DNA of 64,000 nucleotides from Massilibacillus massiliensis (GCF_900086705.1 NZ_LT575483.1:3264054-3328053), one strand, 5' to 3'. Positions 35,052-44,286 are shown, numbered from the stretch's first letter. The notes: generated from the letters alone by a model not told the origin. A program made the numbers and translations.

Positions 35052-35089
35052 AATTAGTTAACTAGTTAATTAATTATGATGATCATTTT
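35038..35089. promoter_or_regulatory. 52-bp nested palindrome upstream of the marR-MFS operon
   Basis: Outer arms 35038-35056 and 35071-35089 are perfectly complementary over 19 bp (core ATGATCATCATAATTA). The centre is itself a perfect palindrome, TTAACTAGTTAA (35058-35069). Likely multi-site operator for the MarR protein. Confidence 0.7.
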
Positions 35090-35214
35090 ACTTCGTAAAA
35101 TAAATTTTGTCAATTGAAAATAAAAATGCAATGTTTTCAAAAGAAACAACCGTACTGCATTTTGCTCGTACGGTTGTTTTGATGGTTTATGAAATTTTTG
35201 AAGAAGAAGTACTG

Positions 35215-36333
35215 TTATTCTGCCGTTTTTTGCACAATCTCAAGAACAATTTGGGCAGTTTTATAAAGATCTTCTTCGAGAATATATTCCTCGGTCGTAT
35301 GCACTTTTGTCATTCCTACGCCTAATACTGCACAAGGAATGCCGTAGGCGTTGAAGTAGTTCCCGTCACTGCCGCCGCCGGTGGGGGTTATATTGGGTTC
35401 TAGTCCCGTCTGCTTGATTGCCCAAATCGCAGTTTGAATAACAGGCATTGCTTCATTTAATGTATAAGGCTGATAGCAATGTGTAATTTTAAATTCTGCT
35501 GTTGCGCCGTTTTCGCGAGCGACTGTCTCAAAGCACTTTATCATAGAATCCGTTTGCTTAGCTAATTTTTTTTCATTGCAGCTGCGGGCTTCACAGGTTA
35601 TTTCAACTAGATCAGGGACGATATTGGTGGCATTACCGCCATGGATGATGCCTATATTTGCGGTGGTTTCATGATCTAAGCGACCTTGATTTATATTCGC
35701 AATTGCTTTAGCAGCAACAACGATTGCATTGATGCCCTCTTCCGGAGCAATACCGGCATGGGCGGACTTTCCGTGAATTTTTACATGGATATCATTTTCT
35801 CCAGGGGCTTGAATTACAATTTTACCAGGACGACCGCTGGAATCCAAACAGTAGCCAAAATCAGCTTTAATGGATTTTGGATCAAGATTTTTTGAGCCAT
35901 TTAAACCGCTTTCTTCGGCAACTGTGAGTATAATTTGAATGTCACCATGTTTGATATTTTTTTCTTTTAATACAGATAAAACTTCTAAGATAGGAGCAAT
36001 GCCAGCTTTGTCATCAGAACCTAAAATGGTAGTTCCATCAGAAGTAATGATGCCATTTTTTACTTGTGGCTTTACATTCTTACAGGGTTCTACACAATCC
36101 ATATGTGCACTAAAAAATAGTTTTGGTGCGTTCGTTTGCGTTCCTTTTAATTCGGCAATGATATTGCCCGTATTGCCGCCAAGTTTTTCACCTGTTTTGT
36201 CTTCGGTTACAGTAAGTCCTAAAGCAGTTAGTTTGCTTGTCAGCAGATCTGCAATTTTACGTTCATCCAAGGTTGATGAAGTGGTTTCGACGAGGCCTAG
36301 AAATTCATGGAGCAGCCGGTTTTTATTAATCAT
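35215..36333 (-). CDS. M20-family peptidase (peptidase T-like)
   Basis: About 372 residues from the ATG at 36333, with GGGAGG 6 bases upstream. Metal-ligand segments: FFSAHMDCVEP, LGSDDKAGIAP, VAEESGLNGS, and a late PTGGGSDGNYFNAYG. The bacterial dimerisation domain lies in the middle (GKSAHAGIAPEEG). These match PepT/YqjE-type zinc di- or tripeptidases in the cytosol. Single gene. The short plus-strand frame at 35107-35325 overlapping its end is not credible. Confidence 0.88.
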   Translation of the reverse strand: MINKNRLLHEFLGLVETTSSTLDERKIADLLTSKLTALGLTVTEDKTGEKLGGNTGNIIAELKGTQTNAPKLFFSAHMDCVEPCKNVKPQVKNGIITSDGTTILGSDDKAGIAPILEVLSVLKEKNIKHGDIQIILTVAEESGLNGSKNLDPKSIKADFGYCLDSSGRPGKIVIQAPGENDIHVKIHGKSAHAGIAPEEGINAIVVAAKAIANINQGRLDHETTANIGIIHGGNATNIVPDLVEITCEARSCNEKKLAKQTDSMIKCFETVARENGATAEFKITHCYQPYTLNEAMPVIQTAIWAIKQTGLEPNITPTGGGSDGNYFNAYGIPCAVLGVGMTKVHTTEEYILEEDLYKTAQIVLEIVQKTAE

Positions 36334-36500
36334 ACATAACCTCCCAATCCTATATTGATGTATCATTTCTATATCTTGTCAGTCTATATAAATCATACTA
36401 TATGAAACGGAATTTATATAGTAGTGCAGACAAACGATCTTATTTATAAATGGAATAGGATGCAATATTTCCAATTCACGCAGGTGAATATTTTTACTTT

Positions 36501-36553
36501 ATATAGTATGTAGAAAAAAAATGATATTATCATTTTTTTTCTACATACTATAT
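36501..36553. other. 53-bp perfect palindrome in a divergent intergenic region
   Basis: Arms 36501-36526 and 36528-36553 are complementary over 26 bp with one central base; each holds ATATAGTATG and an A8/T8 run. The half-site CATACTATAT recurs at 36394-36403, facing ATATAGTA at 36416-36423. The region between the peptidase and EamA starts (36334-36721) holds nothing else clear. It could be an operator, a cruciform, or a terminator of an unseen short transcript. Confidence 0.6.
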
Positions 36554-36721
36554 TGAATTTTAGACGATAAAAATGATATGATTGAGTAATATATTTTTAT
36601 TTTGAGATAAAATGATTTTTATTGTGTATATCTATCCTCAGTGAGAAGAACGCAGGTTGAAAAGCGATAAAATTATATAGAAAGAAAGTTTTGATGGAGC
36701 AGAGGAAAAGAGGTATTGTGT

Positions 36722-37636
36722 TTGCGGTTAAAGGGTAATTTGATTTTGTTGTTGGTAGCGATGATTTGGGGCGCTGCATTTGTGGCGCAACGGGCGGGAA
36801 TGGATTATATCGGCCCATTTACTTATACAGGTGTTCGTTTTATTTTAGGGTGTTTGTCTTTATTACCGGTGTTGTATTTTTTTAGAAATGATAAAAAAAT
36901 GGAGCAGTCAGAAGAAGCGCCGGTAAGTGTCAGAAAGATTGGCTCAATTGCAGGGGTAATTATGTTTTTTGCCGTTTCATTTCAGCAGATTGGTTTGGTT
37001 TACACAACTGCTGGCAAAGCGGCATTCATTACGTGTTTGTACATTATTTTTGTTCCCTTGGCAGCCGTATTTCTAAAACAGTATATTTCTAAGGCTACTT
37101 GGGTTGGAGCGGTTTTTGCTATTTTCGGTTTATATCTTTTATGCGTGAAGAATTCTTTCCATATAGAATATGGTGATGGGATTGTATTTATAGGTGCATT
37201 CATCTGGGCTGCACATATCTTATTTATTGATCATTATGCAGGCAGCGTAGATTCTATTCAACTGGCGTTTTATCAGTTTTTTGTTTGTGCGGTACTTAGT
37301 AATATTGCAGCTTTGCTGCTTGAACCCATTTCATGGACTGCTATTATGCAGGCGGCAGTGCCAATTTTATATGGGGGAATTTTTTCTGTTGGGATTGCAT
37401 TTACCTTGCAAATTATTGGGCAGAGATACGCAGAGCCGTCTCATGCAGCAATCATTATGAGTATGGAATCCATATTTGGTGTTTTGGCTGGATTTGTATT
37501 TTTAAATGAATCAATGGGAAGTAAAGAGATCTTTGGATGTTTATTCATGATGCTTGGCATGCTGATTACGCAATTTGATGGATTTGCAGATTTAAAAGCA
37601 AAATTTAAACATTACAACAAATATAATCGTACATAA
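36722..37636 (+). CDS. EamA/DMT-family transporter
   Basis: About 304 residues with ten hydrophobic spans in two EamA repeats. Conserved pieces are AMIWGAAFVAQRAGMDYIGPFTYTG at the start of repeat 1, GKAAFITCLYIIFVPL, and AIIMSMESIFGVLAGFVFLNE near the end of repeat 2. TTG at 36722 is 8 bases after AGAGG; a TTG at 36716 is in frame but too close. It probably exports or imports a small metabolite. An MFS gene follows on the same strand. Confidence 0.85.
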   Translation: MRLKGNLILLLVAMIWGAAFVAQRAGMDYIGPFTYTGVRFILGCLSLLPVLYFFRNDKKMEQSEEAPVSVRKIGSIAGVIMFFAVSFQQIGLVYTTAGKAAFITCLYIIFVPLAAVFLKQYISKATWVGAVFAIFGLYLLCVKNSFHIEYGDGIVFIGAFIWAAHILFIDHYAGSVDSIQLAFYQFFVCAVLSNIAALLLEPISWTAIMQAAVPILYGGIFSVGIAFTLQIIGQRYAEPSHAAIIMSMESIFGVLAGFVFLNESMGSKEIFGCLFMMLGMLITQFDGFADLKAKFKHYNKYNRT

Positions 37637-37681
37637 ATCAAATTAAAGTAAGTTTTTGCTATTTCAGGAGGCGTATTTTGT

Positions 37682-38869
37682 GTGAATTGGCGTGTGAATT
37701 TATGGGTATTGTGCATTAGCGTAGTACTCACTTCAGCAAGTTATACGATGCTTGTTCCGTTTTTACCAGTGTATTTATTAGAGCTTGGTATTTCGGAAGA
37801 GGATGTTGCCATGTGGTCAGGTGCTGTTTTTTCTGCCAGTTTTTTTGTTGGCGCAATTATGGCACCAATTTGGGGAAAGTTTGCAGATAAAAACGGTAAA
37901 CGCCTGATGGCAATTCGTGCCGGTTTAGGTTTGGGGATTGTTTATTTCTTAGGTGGGATTGTAATGAGTCCATATGAATTATTAGGTGTAAGAATTCTGC
38001 AAGGATTTGCAAATGGTTTTTTACCGGCATCTTTGGCGATTGTATCTTCAAGTGTGCCAAAAGAACAGTTGGGCTTTTCACTGGGCATTATTCAAACAGG
38101 TCAGATTATTGGCTCTGTACTAGGCCCTTTGCTGGGTGGATTTTTGGCGCATATTTTTGGTATGCGTGCTTCTTTTTTTGTAGCGGCTGTATGTTTATTG
38201 CTGGTTACGATTGGCGTTATTTGGCTAGTTAAAGAACCGGCAAAGGTGGAAGATCATCATGCTGGCAGCAGTATGCTTGAGGATATTCAACGTGCTGCAA
38301 AAAATTCATTGTTATTGGAAATGATGGGATTAACCTTATTGATTCAAGTCGCTATGATGATTTTGCAGCCAGTTATTACACTGTATGTTGCGCAGTTACA
38401 AGGAGACATGGAGGGCGTTGTGCTTACTGCGGGAATTATCTTTAGCTTAGGAGGCATTGCCGGAGCGATGTCAACACCGTTCTGGGGAAAATATGGGCAG
38501 AAGCGCGGATACTTCAGAGCAATGGCAGTTGCTTTCGGTGGTGCGGGAATTTTTAACTTTCTGCAATTCTTCCCAGACACTGTGTTCGGTTTTGGAGCAC
38601 TGCAATTTTTAGTCGGAATTTTTATTGTTGGTGTCAACCCTTCAATTAGTGCGACAATTGTAAATTGTACAGCAGCCAGTTTTCGCGGCAGAGCATTTGG
38701 CTTAGCGACGACAGCGCATCAAATCGGTTCCATGATTGGTCCGCTGCTCGGCGGTGCCATAGCAGCAGGCGTTGGAATAAAGTATGTGTTTATGTTTACT
38801 GGTTTGTTGCTATTTTGTATTAGCATGGTAATCTTTTGGCGGCATATGTACAAAAAAGGACGAGTATAA
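37682..38869 (+). CDS. MFS transporter (multidrug type)
   Basis: 395 residues, twelve membrane segments. The MFS signature GKFADKNGKRLMAIRAGLG lies between helices 2 and 3, and the antiporter-type motif IIGSVLGPLLGGFLA in helix 5 suggests export. GTG start, AGGAGG about 9 bases upstream. It follows EamA by 45 bases and may share its transcript. Substrate unknown. Confidence 0.85.
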   Translation: MNWRVNLWVLCISVVLTSASYTMLVPFLPVYLLELGISEEDVAMWSGAVFSASFFVGAIMAPIWGKFADKNGKRLMAIRAGLGLGIVYFLGGIVMSPYELLGVRILQGFANGFLPASLAIVSSSVPKEQLGFSLGIIQTGQIIGSVLGPLLGGFLAHIFGMRASFFVAAVCLLLVTIGVIWLVKEPAKVEDHHAGSSMLEDIQRAAKNSLLLEMMGLTLLIQVAMMILQPVITLYVAQLQGDMEGVVLTAGIIFSLGGIAGAMSTPFWGKYGQKRGYFRAMAVAFGGAGIFNFLQFFPDTVFGFGALQFLVGIFIVGVNPSISATIVNCTAASFRGRAFGLATTAHQIGSMIGPLLGGAIAAGVGIKYVFMFTGLLLFCISMVIFWRHMYKKGRV

Positions 38870-38896
38870 TTTATTTGCTAGATTTGCTTTTTACTC

Positions 38897-38925
38897 TTGT
38901 ATTCTAGAAAATAGTATGGTAATAT
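38897..38925 (+). promoter_or_regulatory. Promoter of the panB leader
   Basis: TTGTAT (38897-38902), 17 bp, TAATAT (38920-38925). Confidence 0.6.
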
Positions 38926-38931
38926 CCTCTT

Positions 38932-39107
38932 GTTAAGTAGTTCGGCAGCATCTCATTTGGGAGCTGCACGATGTGGCTTGACGAATTTGGATGAAATGAA
39001 ATTAAATAGGGTTCATTTATCCGCTTAGATCCTAAAGACTAAGACGGGAGGTAAGAGAAATGATTGTATAGTTATGCCTTTCGGTGGAGTCTGCCGAAAG
39101 GCTTTTT
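38932..39107 (+). promoter_or_regulatory. Structured leader (or independent small RNA) upstream of panBCD
   Basis: About 176 nt from the predicted start to a terminator. It contains a GCAGC/GCTGC hairpin (38945-38967), a long hairpin whose 3' arm is TTCATTTATCC, CTTAG/CTAAG, and the terminator GCCTTTCGG/CCGAAAGGC (39076-39102). TTCGGCAG (38941-38948) is complementary to CTGCCGAA (39091-39098) inside the terminator, so a closing stem or antiterminator competes with it. Size also fits a 6S-like RNA. No known riboswitch class recognised; T-box features are absent. Confidence 0.5.
39076..39107 (+). terminator. Terminator 32 bases ahead of panB
   Basis: GCCTTTCGG (39076-39084) and CCGAAAGGC (39094-39102) with TTTTT. 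It ends the leader RNA or attenuates the pan operon. Confidence 0.8.
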
Positions 39108-39138
39108 GTATTTTATAGATGAATAGGGGGCGCTAACA

Positions 39139-39975
39139 GTGAGAAATGCACAGATAACGGTATCTGTAATCCAAAATAGAAAAATTACACAAACACCAAT
39201 AACGATGCTTACAGCATATGATTATGCAATGGCAAGGATACTTGATCAGGCTGAAATTGATATGATTTTGGTAGGGGATTCCTTAGGAAATGTAGTCTTA
39301 GGTTACGACTCTACGCTGCCTGTTACGATGGAAGATATGATCCATCATGCGAGTGCCGTATGTAGAGGCGCAAACTATGCAATGGTCGTTGTTGATATGC
39401 CATTTATGTCCTATCAAGTTTCACCGCAAGAAGCAGTGAAAAATGCAGGAAGAATAATCAAGGAAAGCGGTGCGCAAGCAGTTAAAGTGGAAGGCGGTAT
39501 CGAAATTGCTGACACAGTGAAAGCGATTGTGAAAGCGGGAATACCAGTCGTTGGGCACTTAGGACTCACGCCGCAGTCTATTCATCAATTGGGTGGTTTC
39601 AAAGTACAAGGCAAAGATCAGCAAACCGCACAAAAATTGATACATGATGCAAAGTTGATTGCCCAAGCAGGTGCTTTTGCTGTGGTTTTAGAATGTGTGC
39701 CAGAAAAATTAGCAGCAAGAATTACGCAAGAAATTAAAATACCGACGATTGGAATTGGTGCAGGATCATTGTGTGACGGACAAGTTCTCGTCGTAAACGA
39801 TATACTTGGCATGGATGATACTTTTACACCAAAATTCGTGAAAAAATTTGCTGATTTACATCTGCAGATGCTTGAAGCAGTGAAAACGTATAAAAATGAA
39901 GTGATAAAAAGAAGTTTTCCATCTCAAAAACATACGTTTACAATTGCCGATGAAGTACTGGAAAAATTATATTAA
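39139..39975 (+). CDS. panB: 3-methyl-2-oxobutanoate hydroxymethyltransferase
   Basis: 278 residues. TIM-barrel PanB landmarks: MLTAYDYAMA, LVGDSLGNVVLGYDSTLPVTM, VKVEGG, HLGLTPQS, and GIGAGSLCDGQVLV. It adds a hydroxymethyl group from methylene-THF to ketoisovalerate, the first step to pantothenate. GTG start after GGGGG. First gene of panBCD; the folate requirement gives a loose link to the folT riboswitch unit nearby. Confidence 0.97.
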   Translation: MRNAQITVSVIQNRKITQTPITMLTAYDYAMARILDQAEIDMILVGDSLGNVVLGYDSTLPVTMEDMIHHASAVCRGANYAMVVVDMPFMSYQVSPQEAVKNAGRIIKESGAQAVKVEGGIEIADTVKAIVKAGIPVVGHLGLTPQSIHQLGGFKVQGKDQQTAQKLIHDAKLIAQAGAFAVVLECVPEKLAARITQEIKIPTIGIGAGSLCDGQVLVVNDILGMDDTFTPKFVKKFADLHLQMLEAVKTYKNEVIKRSFPSQKHTFTIADEVLEKLY

Positions 39976-40069
39976 TTGAATAAAAAACGCAGCGTATTTT
40001 AAGCAGTAGAGAGTTTTTAGTAAAGAGCTGTGATAGTACGGATAAAATTTATGAAATGAAGGGACGAAA

Positions 40070-40924
40070 ATGAAACTTAGAATAATAACAACAATCGCTG
40101 AAATGAAAGCTTTTGTAAGAGAGGCGAAACAAGAAGGGAAAACAATTGCCCTAGTGCCAACCATGGGAGCATTACATGAAGGTCACCTCGCCTTGATGCA
40201 GTATGCAAAAGAAAAATGTGACATTGTCATTGCTAGTATTTTTGTGAATCCTGTGCAATTCGGGCCTAATGAGGATTTTTCCGCTTATCCGCGTACTTTT
40301 GAAGAAGATTGTGAAAAATTAGCTGCGATTGGAATCCATGCGGTTTTTCATCCCGAAGCAGCCCAGATGTACCCTGAAGGATATACTTCCTATGTAACGG
40401 TGGATGGCAGACTTACGGATAAGCTTTGCGGAGCTAGCCGACCGGGGCATTTTCGCGGTGTGGCAACTGTGGTTACCAAGTTATTTCATATTACAGAAGC
40501 CGATCAAGCTTTTTTTGGTCAAAAGGACGCACAGCAAGTCGTTATGATTTTGCAGCTCGTGCGTGATTTAAATATGAATGTAACGATTGATATGGTACCG
40601 ATTGTTCGTGACGAAAATGGACTTGCTTTAAGTTCTCGCAATCAATATTTATCCGTTCGTGAAAAAACTGCGGCATCTATCTTGTTCTATAGTTTAAAGA
40701 AAGCAAGGGAAGCCTATCAAAACGGGCAAAAGAATGTAGAACAGCTAAAGCAGGAAGTGATCAAATATATCGAAAGCGAGCCTTTGGCAAGAATTGCGTA
40801 TGTAGAAATTTATAGTTTTCCGGATTTGAAAGAAGTAGAGACTGTAACGGGAAAAGTTTTAATTGCAGTTGCAGTATACTTTGGAACAACAAGATTAATC
40901 GATAATGTAATCATTGGAGGATAA
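40070..40924 (+). CDS. panC: Pantothenate synthetase
   Basis: 284 residues. Nucleotidyl-transferase motifs: PTMGALHEGHLAL, FVNPVQFGPNEDF, FFGQKDAQQ, LALSSRNQYL. It joins pantoate and beta-alanine using ATP. GAAGGGA precedes the ATG; 94 bases follow panB and only 3 precede panD. Confidence 0.97.
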   Translation: MKLRIITTIAEMKAFVREAKQEGKTIALVPTMGALHEGHLALMQYAKEKCDIVIASIFVNPVQFGPNEDFSAYPRTFEEDCEKLAAIGIHAVFHPEAAQMYPEGYTSYVTVDGRLTDKLCGASRPGHFRGVATVVTKLFHITEADQAFFGQKDAQQVVMILQLVRDLNMNVTIDMVPIVRDENGLALSSRNQYLSVREKTAASILFYSLKKAREAYQNGQKNVEQLKQEVIKYIESEPLARIAYVEIYSFPDLKEVETVTGKVLIAVAVYFGTTRLIDNVIIGG

Positions 40925-40927
40925 GGC

Positions 40928-41311
40928 ATGTTACTGAATCTTTTGAAGTCAAAAATTCATTGTGCAACGGTGACGGAAGCAAATCTGCAATATATGGGGA
41001 GTATTACAATAGATGAAACTTTAATGACAGCGGCAAATATTTTGCCAAATGAACGAGTGCAAGTCGTAAATAATAATAATGGAGAACGCCTTGAAACTTA
41101 TGTGATTCAAGGTAAGCGCGATTCAGGGGTCATTTGTTTAAATGGTGCAGCAGCGCGCCTTGTACAACCAGGTGACATTGTTATTGTTATGGCCTATGCA
41201 TTGATGCAGGAAAGCGAAGCAGCATTGCATAGCCCGACGATTGTCATGGTAGATGAAAGGAATCAAATAAAAGGAATAAAAAATTCTGAAAAAGAAAAAC
41301 AAATTGGGTAA
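40928..41311 (+). CDS. panD: Aspartate 1-decarboxylase proenzyme
   Basis: 127 residues. The self-cleavage site is the GS pair in QYMGSITID (about residues 24-25), generating the pyruvoyl cofactor. It also has [20 protein letters not shown]. It makes beta-alanine from aspartate for PanC. GGAGG at the end of panC serves as its ribosome site. Terminated at 41497-41550. Confidence 0.96.
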   Translation: MLLNLLKSKIHCATVTEANLQYMGSITIDETLMTAANILPNERVQVVNNNNGERLETYVIQGKRDSGVICLNGAAARLVQPGDIVIVMAYALMQESEAALHSPTIVMVDERNQIKGIKNSEKEKQIG

Positions 41312-41496
41312 TCATCAATTTTCAGTTGGGCGATAAATAGATGTTGTTTTTCTAGCTGTGAGTTGTTTGGGTTATATCTATAGCTTGTAGAAGGTTAAAA
41401 TAAGCTTGTATTTCAAAATTAACAATGGTATACTCATACACAAAGCATATACAAGCAGTTTATTTAGAATAAATATTATAAATTGTAATGAAGCCA

Positions 41497-41550
41497 AAGA
41501 AGGCCATGAAATTATGGATGTTTCCATGATTTCACAGCCTTCTTTTTTGT
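41497..41550. terminator. Terminator between panD and the AI-2E family gene
   Basis: GAAGGC-CATGAAATTATGGA pairs, with G-U and one bulge, with TCCATGATTTCA-C-AGCCTTC. A and T runs flank it, so it can serve both convergent genes. Confidence 0.7.
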
Positions 41551-41579
41551 TTTGTAGTTTATTGTAGGATAAACTCGGT

Positions 41580-42584
41580 TTATGTAGTTGCAGAGTGATT
41601 ATGAAAGAGATCTTCTAGTACTAACTTTATGGTCACCATACAAGGGACGGCGAGGAACATACCGAGTATACCTAAAATTTGTCCTCCCAATAATATGCCG
41701 AGCATAATTGCAATTGGATGTAATTTTAATGATTTGCCAATGAGATAAGGATAGACGATATTGTGATTGGTCTGCGTTAAGATTACATAGAAGCAAAGGG
41801 TTTGTATGCCAAGTGTTGTAAATTGTGTAGTTGCAAATAAAGCACCTGCAAGAGAAGCAACCGTCGGTCCTAGGACCGGAATGAGTTCACCCGTTGCTGA
41901 CAATACTGCAAATACGGAGGCATAAGGTAGTCCGCATACTGTAAAATAAATGAATACTAAAATTCCGGTGATGATACAGATTGCTAGTTGACCGCGAATA
42001 TAGCTAATTAAAGCCCCAATAATATGATCAAACAGTTTATGGATTCTTACCTTATCTTTTTGGGGAAATAAATTAACGAGATATTCTTTGATTTCCTTAC
42101 CATCTTTTAAGAAATAAAAGGTAATGAAAATCATCATAATCATGTCCATCGCTTTACTGAAAAGATTGATGATAAGTTCAAGTGAAGAACGAAGGGTTGC
42201 AACACTTAAGTTTGCAAGGCCTTTGAAAGCATCATTGATTTGCTCTGTAAATGCAGTAGAGAAATGCAGCAATGGAATGTTTTTCAAGCTTTCAGCAATA
42301 CTAGGAATATCGGCAATAAAATTTGAAAATGTCGGAATGAATGTCTTGGAAAGTGCAACAAGCAGCCATAAGACAAGTGCAAGGAAAGATCCTAAGGTAA
42401 TAATTGACGCGATGCCGCGAGGAATTTTCTTCTTTACTAGATAATTGACGATTGAATTTAGTAAGATTGTGAGAAACAAAGAAAGCAAAAGAACCATTGC
42501 AAGTGGCTGAACGAACCAAAACATTGAAAATAAAACAGTAAAACTAGTACTTATAAGAATAGAAGTCTGATATTTTGACCACAT
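41580..42584 (-). CDS. AI-2E family transporter (PerM/YdbI-like)
   Basis: About 334 residues with eight hydrophobic segments. The family pattern is visible in ITFYFLKDGKEIKEYL in the middle and ELIPVLGPTVASLAGALFA, HPIAIMLGILLGGQILGILGMFLAVP near the end. Members export AI-2, or drive Na+/H+-linked transport; most have no proven substrate. GGAGG lies 5 bases before the ATG at 42584. Single gene. Confidence 0.88.
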   Translation of the reverse strand: MWSKYQTSILISTSFTVLFSMFWFVQPLAMVLLLSLFLTILLNSIVNYLVKKKIPRGIASIITLGSFLALVLWLLVALSKTFIPTFSNFIADIPSIAESLKNIPLLHFSTAFTEQINDAFKGLANLSVATLRSSLELIINLFSKAMDMIMMIFITFYFLKDGKEIKEYLVNLFPQKDKVRIHKLFDHIIGALISYIRGQLAICIITGILVFIYFTVCGLPYASVFAVLSATGELIPVLGPTVASLAGALFATTQFTTLGIQTLCFYVILTQTNHNIVYPYLIGKSLKLHPIAIMLGILLGGQILGILGMFLAVPCMVTIKLVLEDLFHNHSATT

Positions 42585-42750
42585 AGTAACCTCCAAATGA
42601 GAAAATGATGAACGCGTAAAATTTAAGTATAACCATTATTATACCTTTATTTATTATAAAAAGGTAGATTGTTGATAAAATATTAAAAGAAGTTTTAATC
42701 ATACAATAAAAAAATAGTATGATTTTGTAGAAAAAAAAATAAAATTGTAC

Positions 42751-42780
42751 TTGAAATGTATATTGTATACATGATACAAT
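42751..42780 (+). promoter_or_regulatory. Aspartase promoter with embedded palindromic operator
   Basis: TTGAAA (42751-42756), 18 bp, TACAAT (42775-42780). The spacer holds ATGTATA-TTG-TATACAT (42756-42772), and an overlapping ATTGTAT-ACATG-ATACAAT. Covering the whole promoter, it suits a repressor. TGTATACA also occurs upstream of the symporter at 26359-26511. Confidence 0.55.
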
Positions 42781-42882
42781 ATGGACATAAGGTAATGAAA
42801 CCATAAGCAATATAAATAGTCGATAAAATTCTAAATCTTCGAAAAACGAAAATGATAGAAATTATTTTAGGGGGAAACGAAA

Positions 42883-44286
42883 ATGAGATTAGAACATGAT
42901 TTTTTAGGTGAATTAGAAGTTCCAGATGAAGCATATTATGGTGTGCAAACTTTAAGAGCAATGGAAAACTTCAGCGTTACTGGTGAGAAACTAGACAAAG
43001 ATTTCATCATTGCAATGGCTACTGTAAAAAAAGCTGCAGCACTTGCAAATATGAAAACTGGCCGTTTAGACAAAAAAGTTGGTGAAGCGTTGGTAAAAGC
43101 TGCTGACGAAGTGATCGCAGGTAAACTTCATGATCAATTCCCAGTAGATCCAATCCAAGGCGGTGCAGGAACTTCTGTTAATATGAATACAAATGAAGTT
43201 CTTGTAAACAGAGCGTTAGAACTTATTGGAGAAGCCAAAGGAAGTTATGATATTATTTCTCCAAATAACCATGCAAATATGGCGCAATCTACAAATGATT
43301 CTTTCCCTACAGGAATAAAAGTATGTATCATTCATAAAAGTAAACCGTTAATCGCGGCATTAAATCGTTTAGTAGATGAATTAGATAAAAAGGCTGTAGA
43401 ATATAAAGATATCTTAAAAATGGGTCGTACACATTTACAAGATGCAGTGCCTATTACATTAGGTCAAGAAATGGCTTCCTATGCTTCTTCCATTCGTCGT
43501 GGTATCAAACGTATCGAATTTGCGGTAGAAGGTGTTCATACAATTAATATGGGTGCAACTGCAGTTGGTACTGGCTTAAATGCAGAACCTGAATACATTA
43601 AAGAAGTTGCAAAACAATTATCTAAAATTACAGGAGAAGAATTCCATACAGCAGATAATTTAATTGATGCTACAAACAATACAGATGGTTTTGCTGATGT
43701 TTCTTCTGGATTAAAAGTAACTGCTTTAGTATTGATCAAAATGGCAAATGATTTCCGCTTAATGGCATCCGGTCCTCGTTGTGGTCTTAACGAATTGAAA
43801 TTACCACCTCGTCAACCAGGTTCATCCATTATGCCAGGTAAAGTAAATCCAGTTATGGCTGAAGTTCTTAACCAAACTTGCTATCAAGTTATCGGTAATG
43901 ATGTAACGATCAGCTTGGGTGTAGAAAACGGTCAATTTGAATTAAACGTAATGGAACCTGTAATTGCATTTAACTTATTCAACTCCATGCGTTATTTAAC
44001 AAATGTAGTAAACAACTTTGTTGATAACTTGATGATTAAATTACAAGCAAATGAAGAACAATGTGCATATTGGTTAGATCGTAGTGTTGGTATCGTAACT
44101 GCACTTTTACCACATATCGGTTACGAAAACTCTTCTATGCTTGCAAAAGAAGCTTATGCAACAGGTAAACCAATCCGCGAAATTATCCTTGCAAAAGGTT
44201 TGCTTACAAAAGAAGCAATGGATCACATCCTTTCACCAGCAGAAATGACACAACCAGGTATCGCTGGCAGTGATCTATTAAAATAA
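42883..44286 (+). CDS. aspA: Aspartate ammonia-lyase
   Basis: 467 residues, full length. Fumarase/aspartase superfamily motifs: NNHANMAQSTNDSFPTG (about 128-144), GRTHLQDAVP (181-190) and the GSSIMPGKVNP signature (313-323) carrying the catalytic serine. The pattern is aspartase rather than fumarase C. It splits aspartate into fumarate and ammonia, feeding anaerobic fumarate respiration. Strong GGGG ribosome site. Codons look biased to a small set (cca, tta, aaa), as in highly expressed genes. Confidence 0.92.
   Translation: MRLEHDFLGELEVPDEAYYGVQTLRAMENFSVTGEKLDKDFIIAMATVKKAAALANMKTGRLDKKVGEALVKAADEVIAGKLHDQFPVDPIQGGAGTSVNMNTNEVLVNRALELIGEAKGSYDIISPNNHANMAQSTNDSFPTGIKVCIIHKSKPLIAALNRLVDELDKKAVEYKDILKMGRTHLQDAVPITLGQEMASYASSIRRGIKRIEFAVEGVHTINMGATAVGTGLNAEPEYIKEVAKQLSKITGEEFHTADNLIDATNNTDGFADVSSGLKVTALVLIKMANDFRLMASGPRCGLNELKLPPRQPGSSIMPGKVNPVMAEVLNQTCYQVIGNDVTISLGVENGQFELNVMEPVIAFNLFNSMRYLTNVVNNFVDNLMIKLQANEEQCAYWLDRSVGIVTALLPHIGYENSSMLAKEAYATGKPIREIILAKGLLTKEAMDHILSPAEMTQPGIAGSDLLK

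Noticed and set aside
35107..35325. 72-codon plus-strand frame overlapping the M20 peptidase gene
   Set aside because: No ribosome site, and most of it is antisense to a clear conserved gene.
38932..39107. T-box leader ahead of panB
   Set aside because: The AGGGTGGNACCGCG antiterminator sequence is absent.
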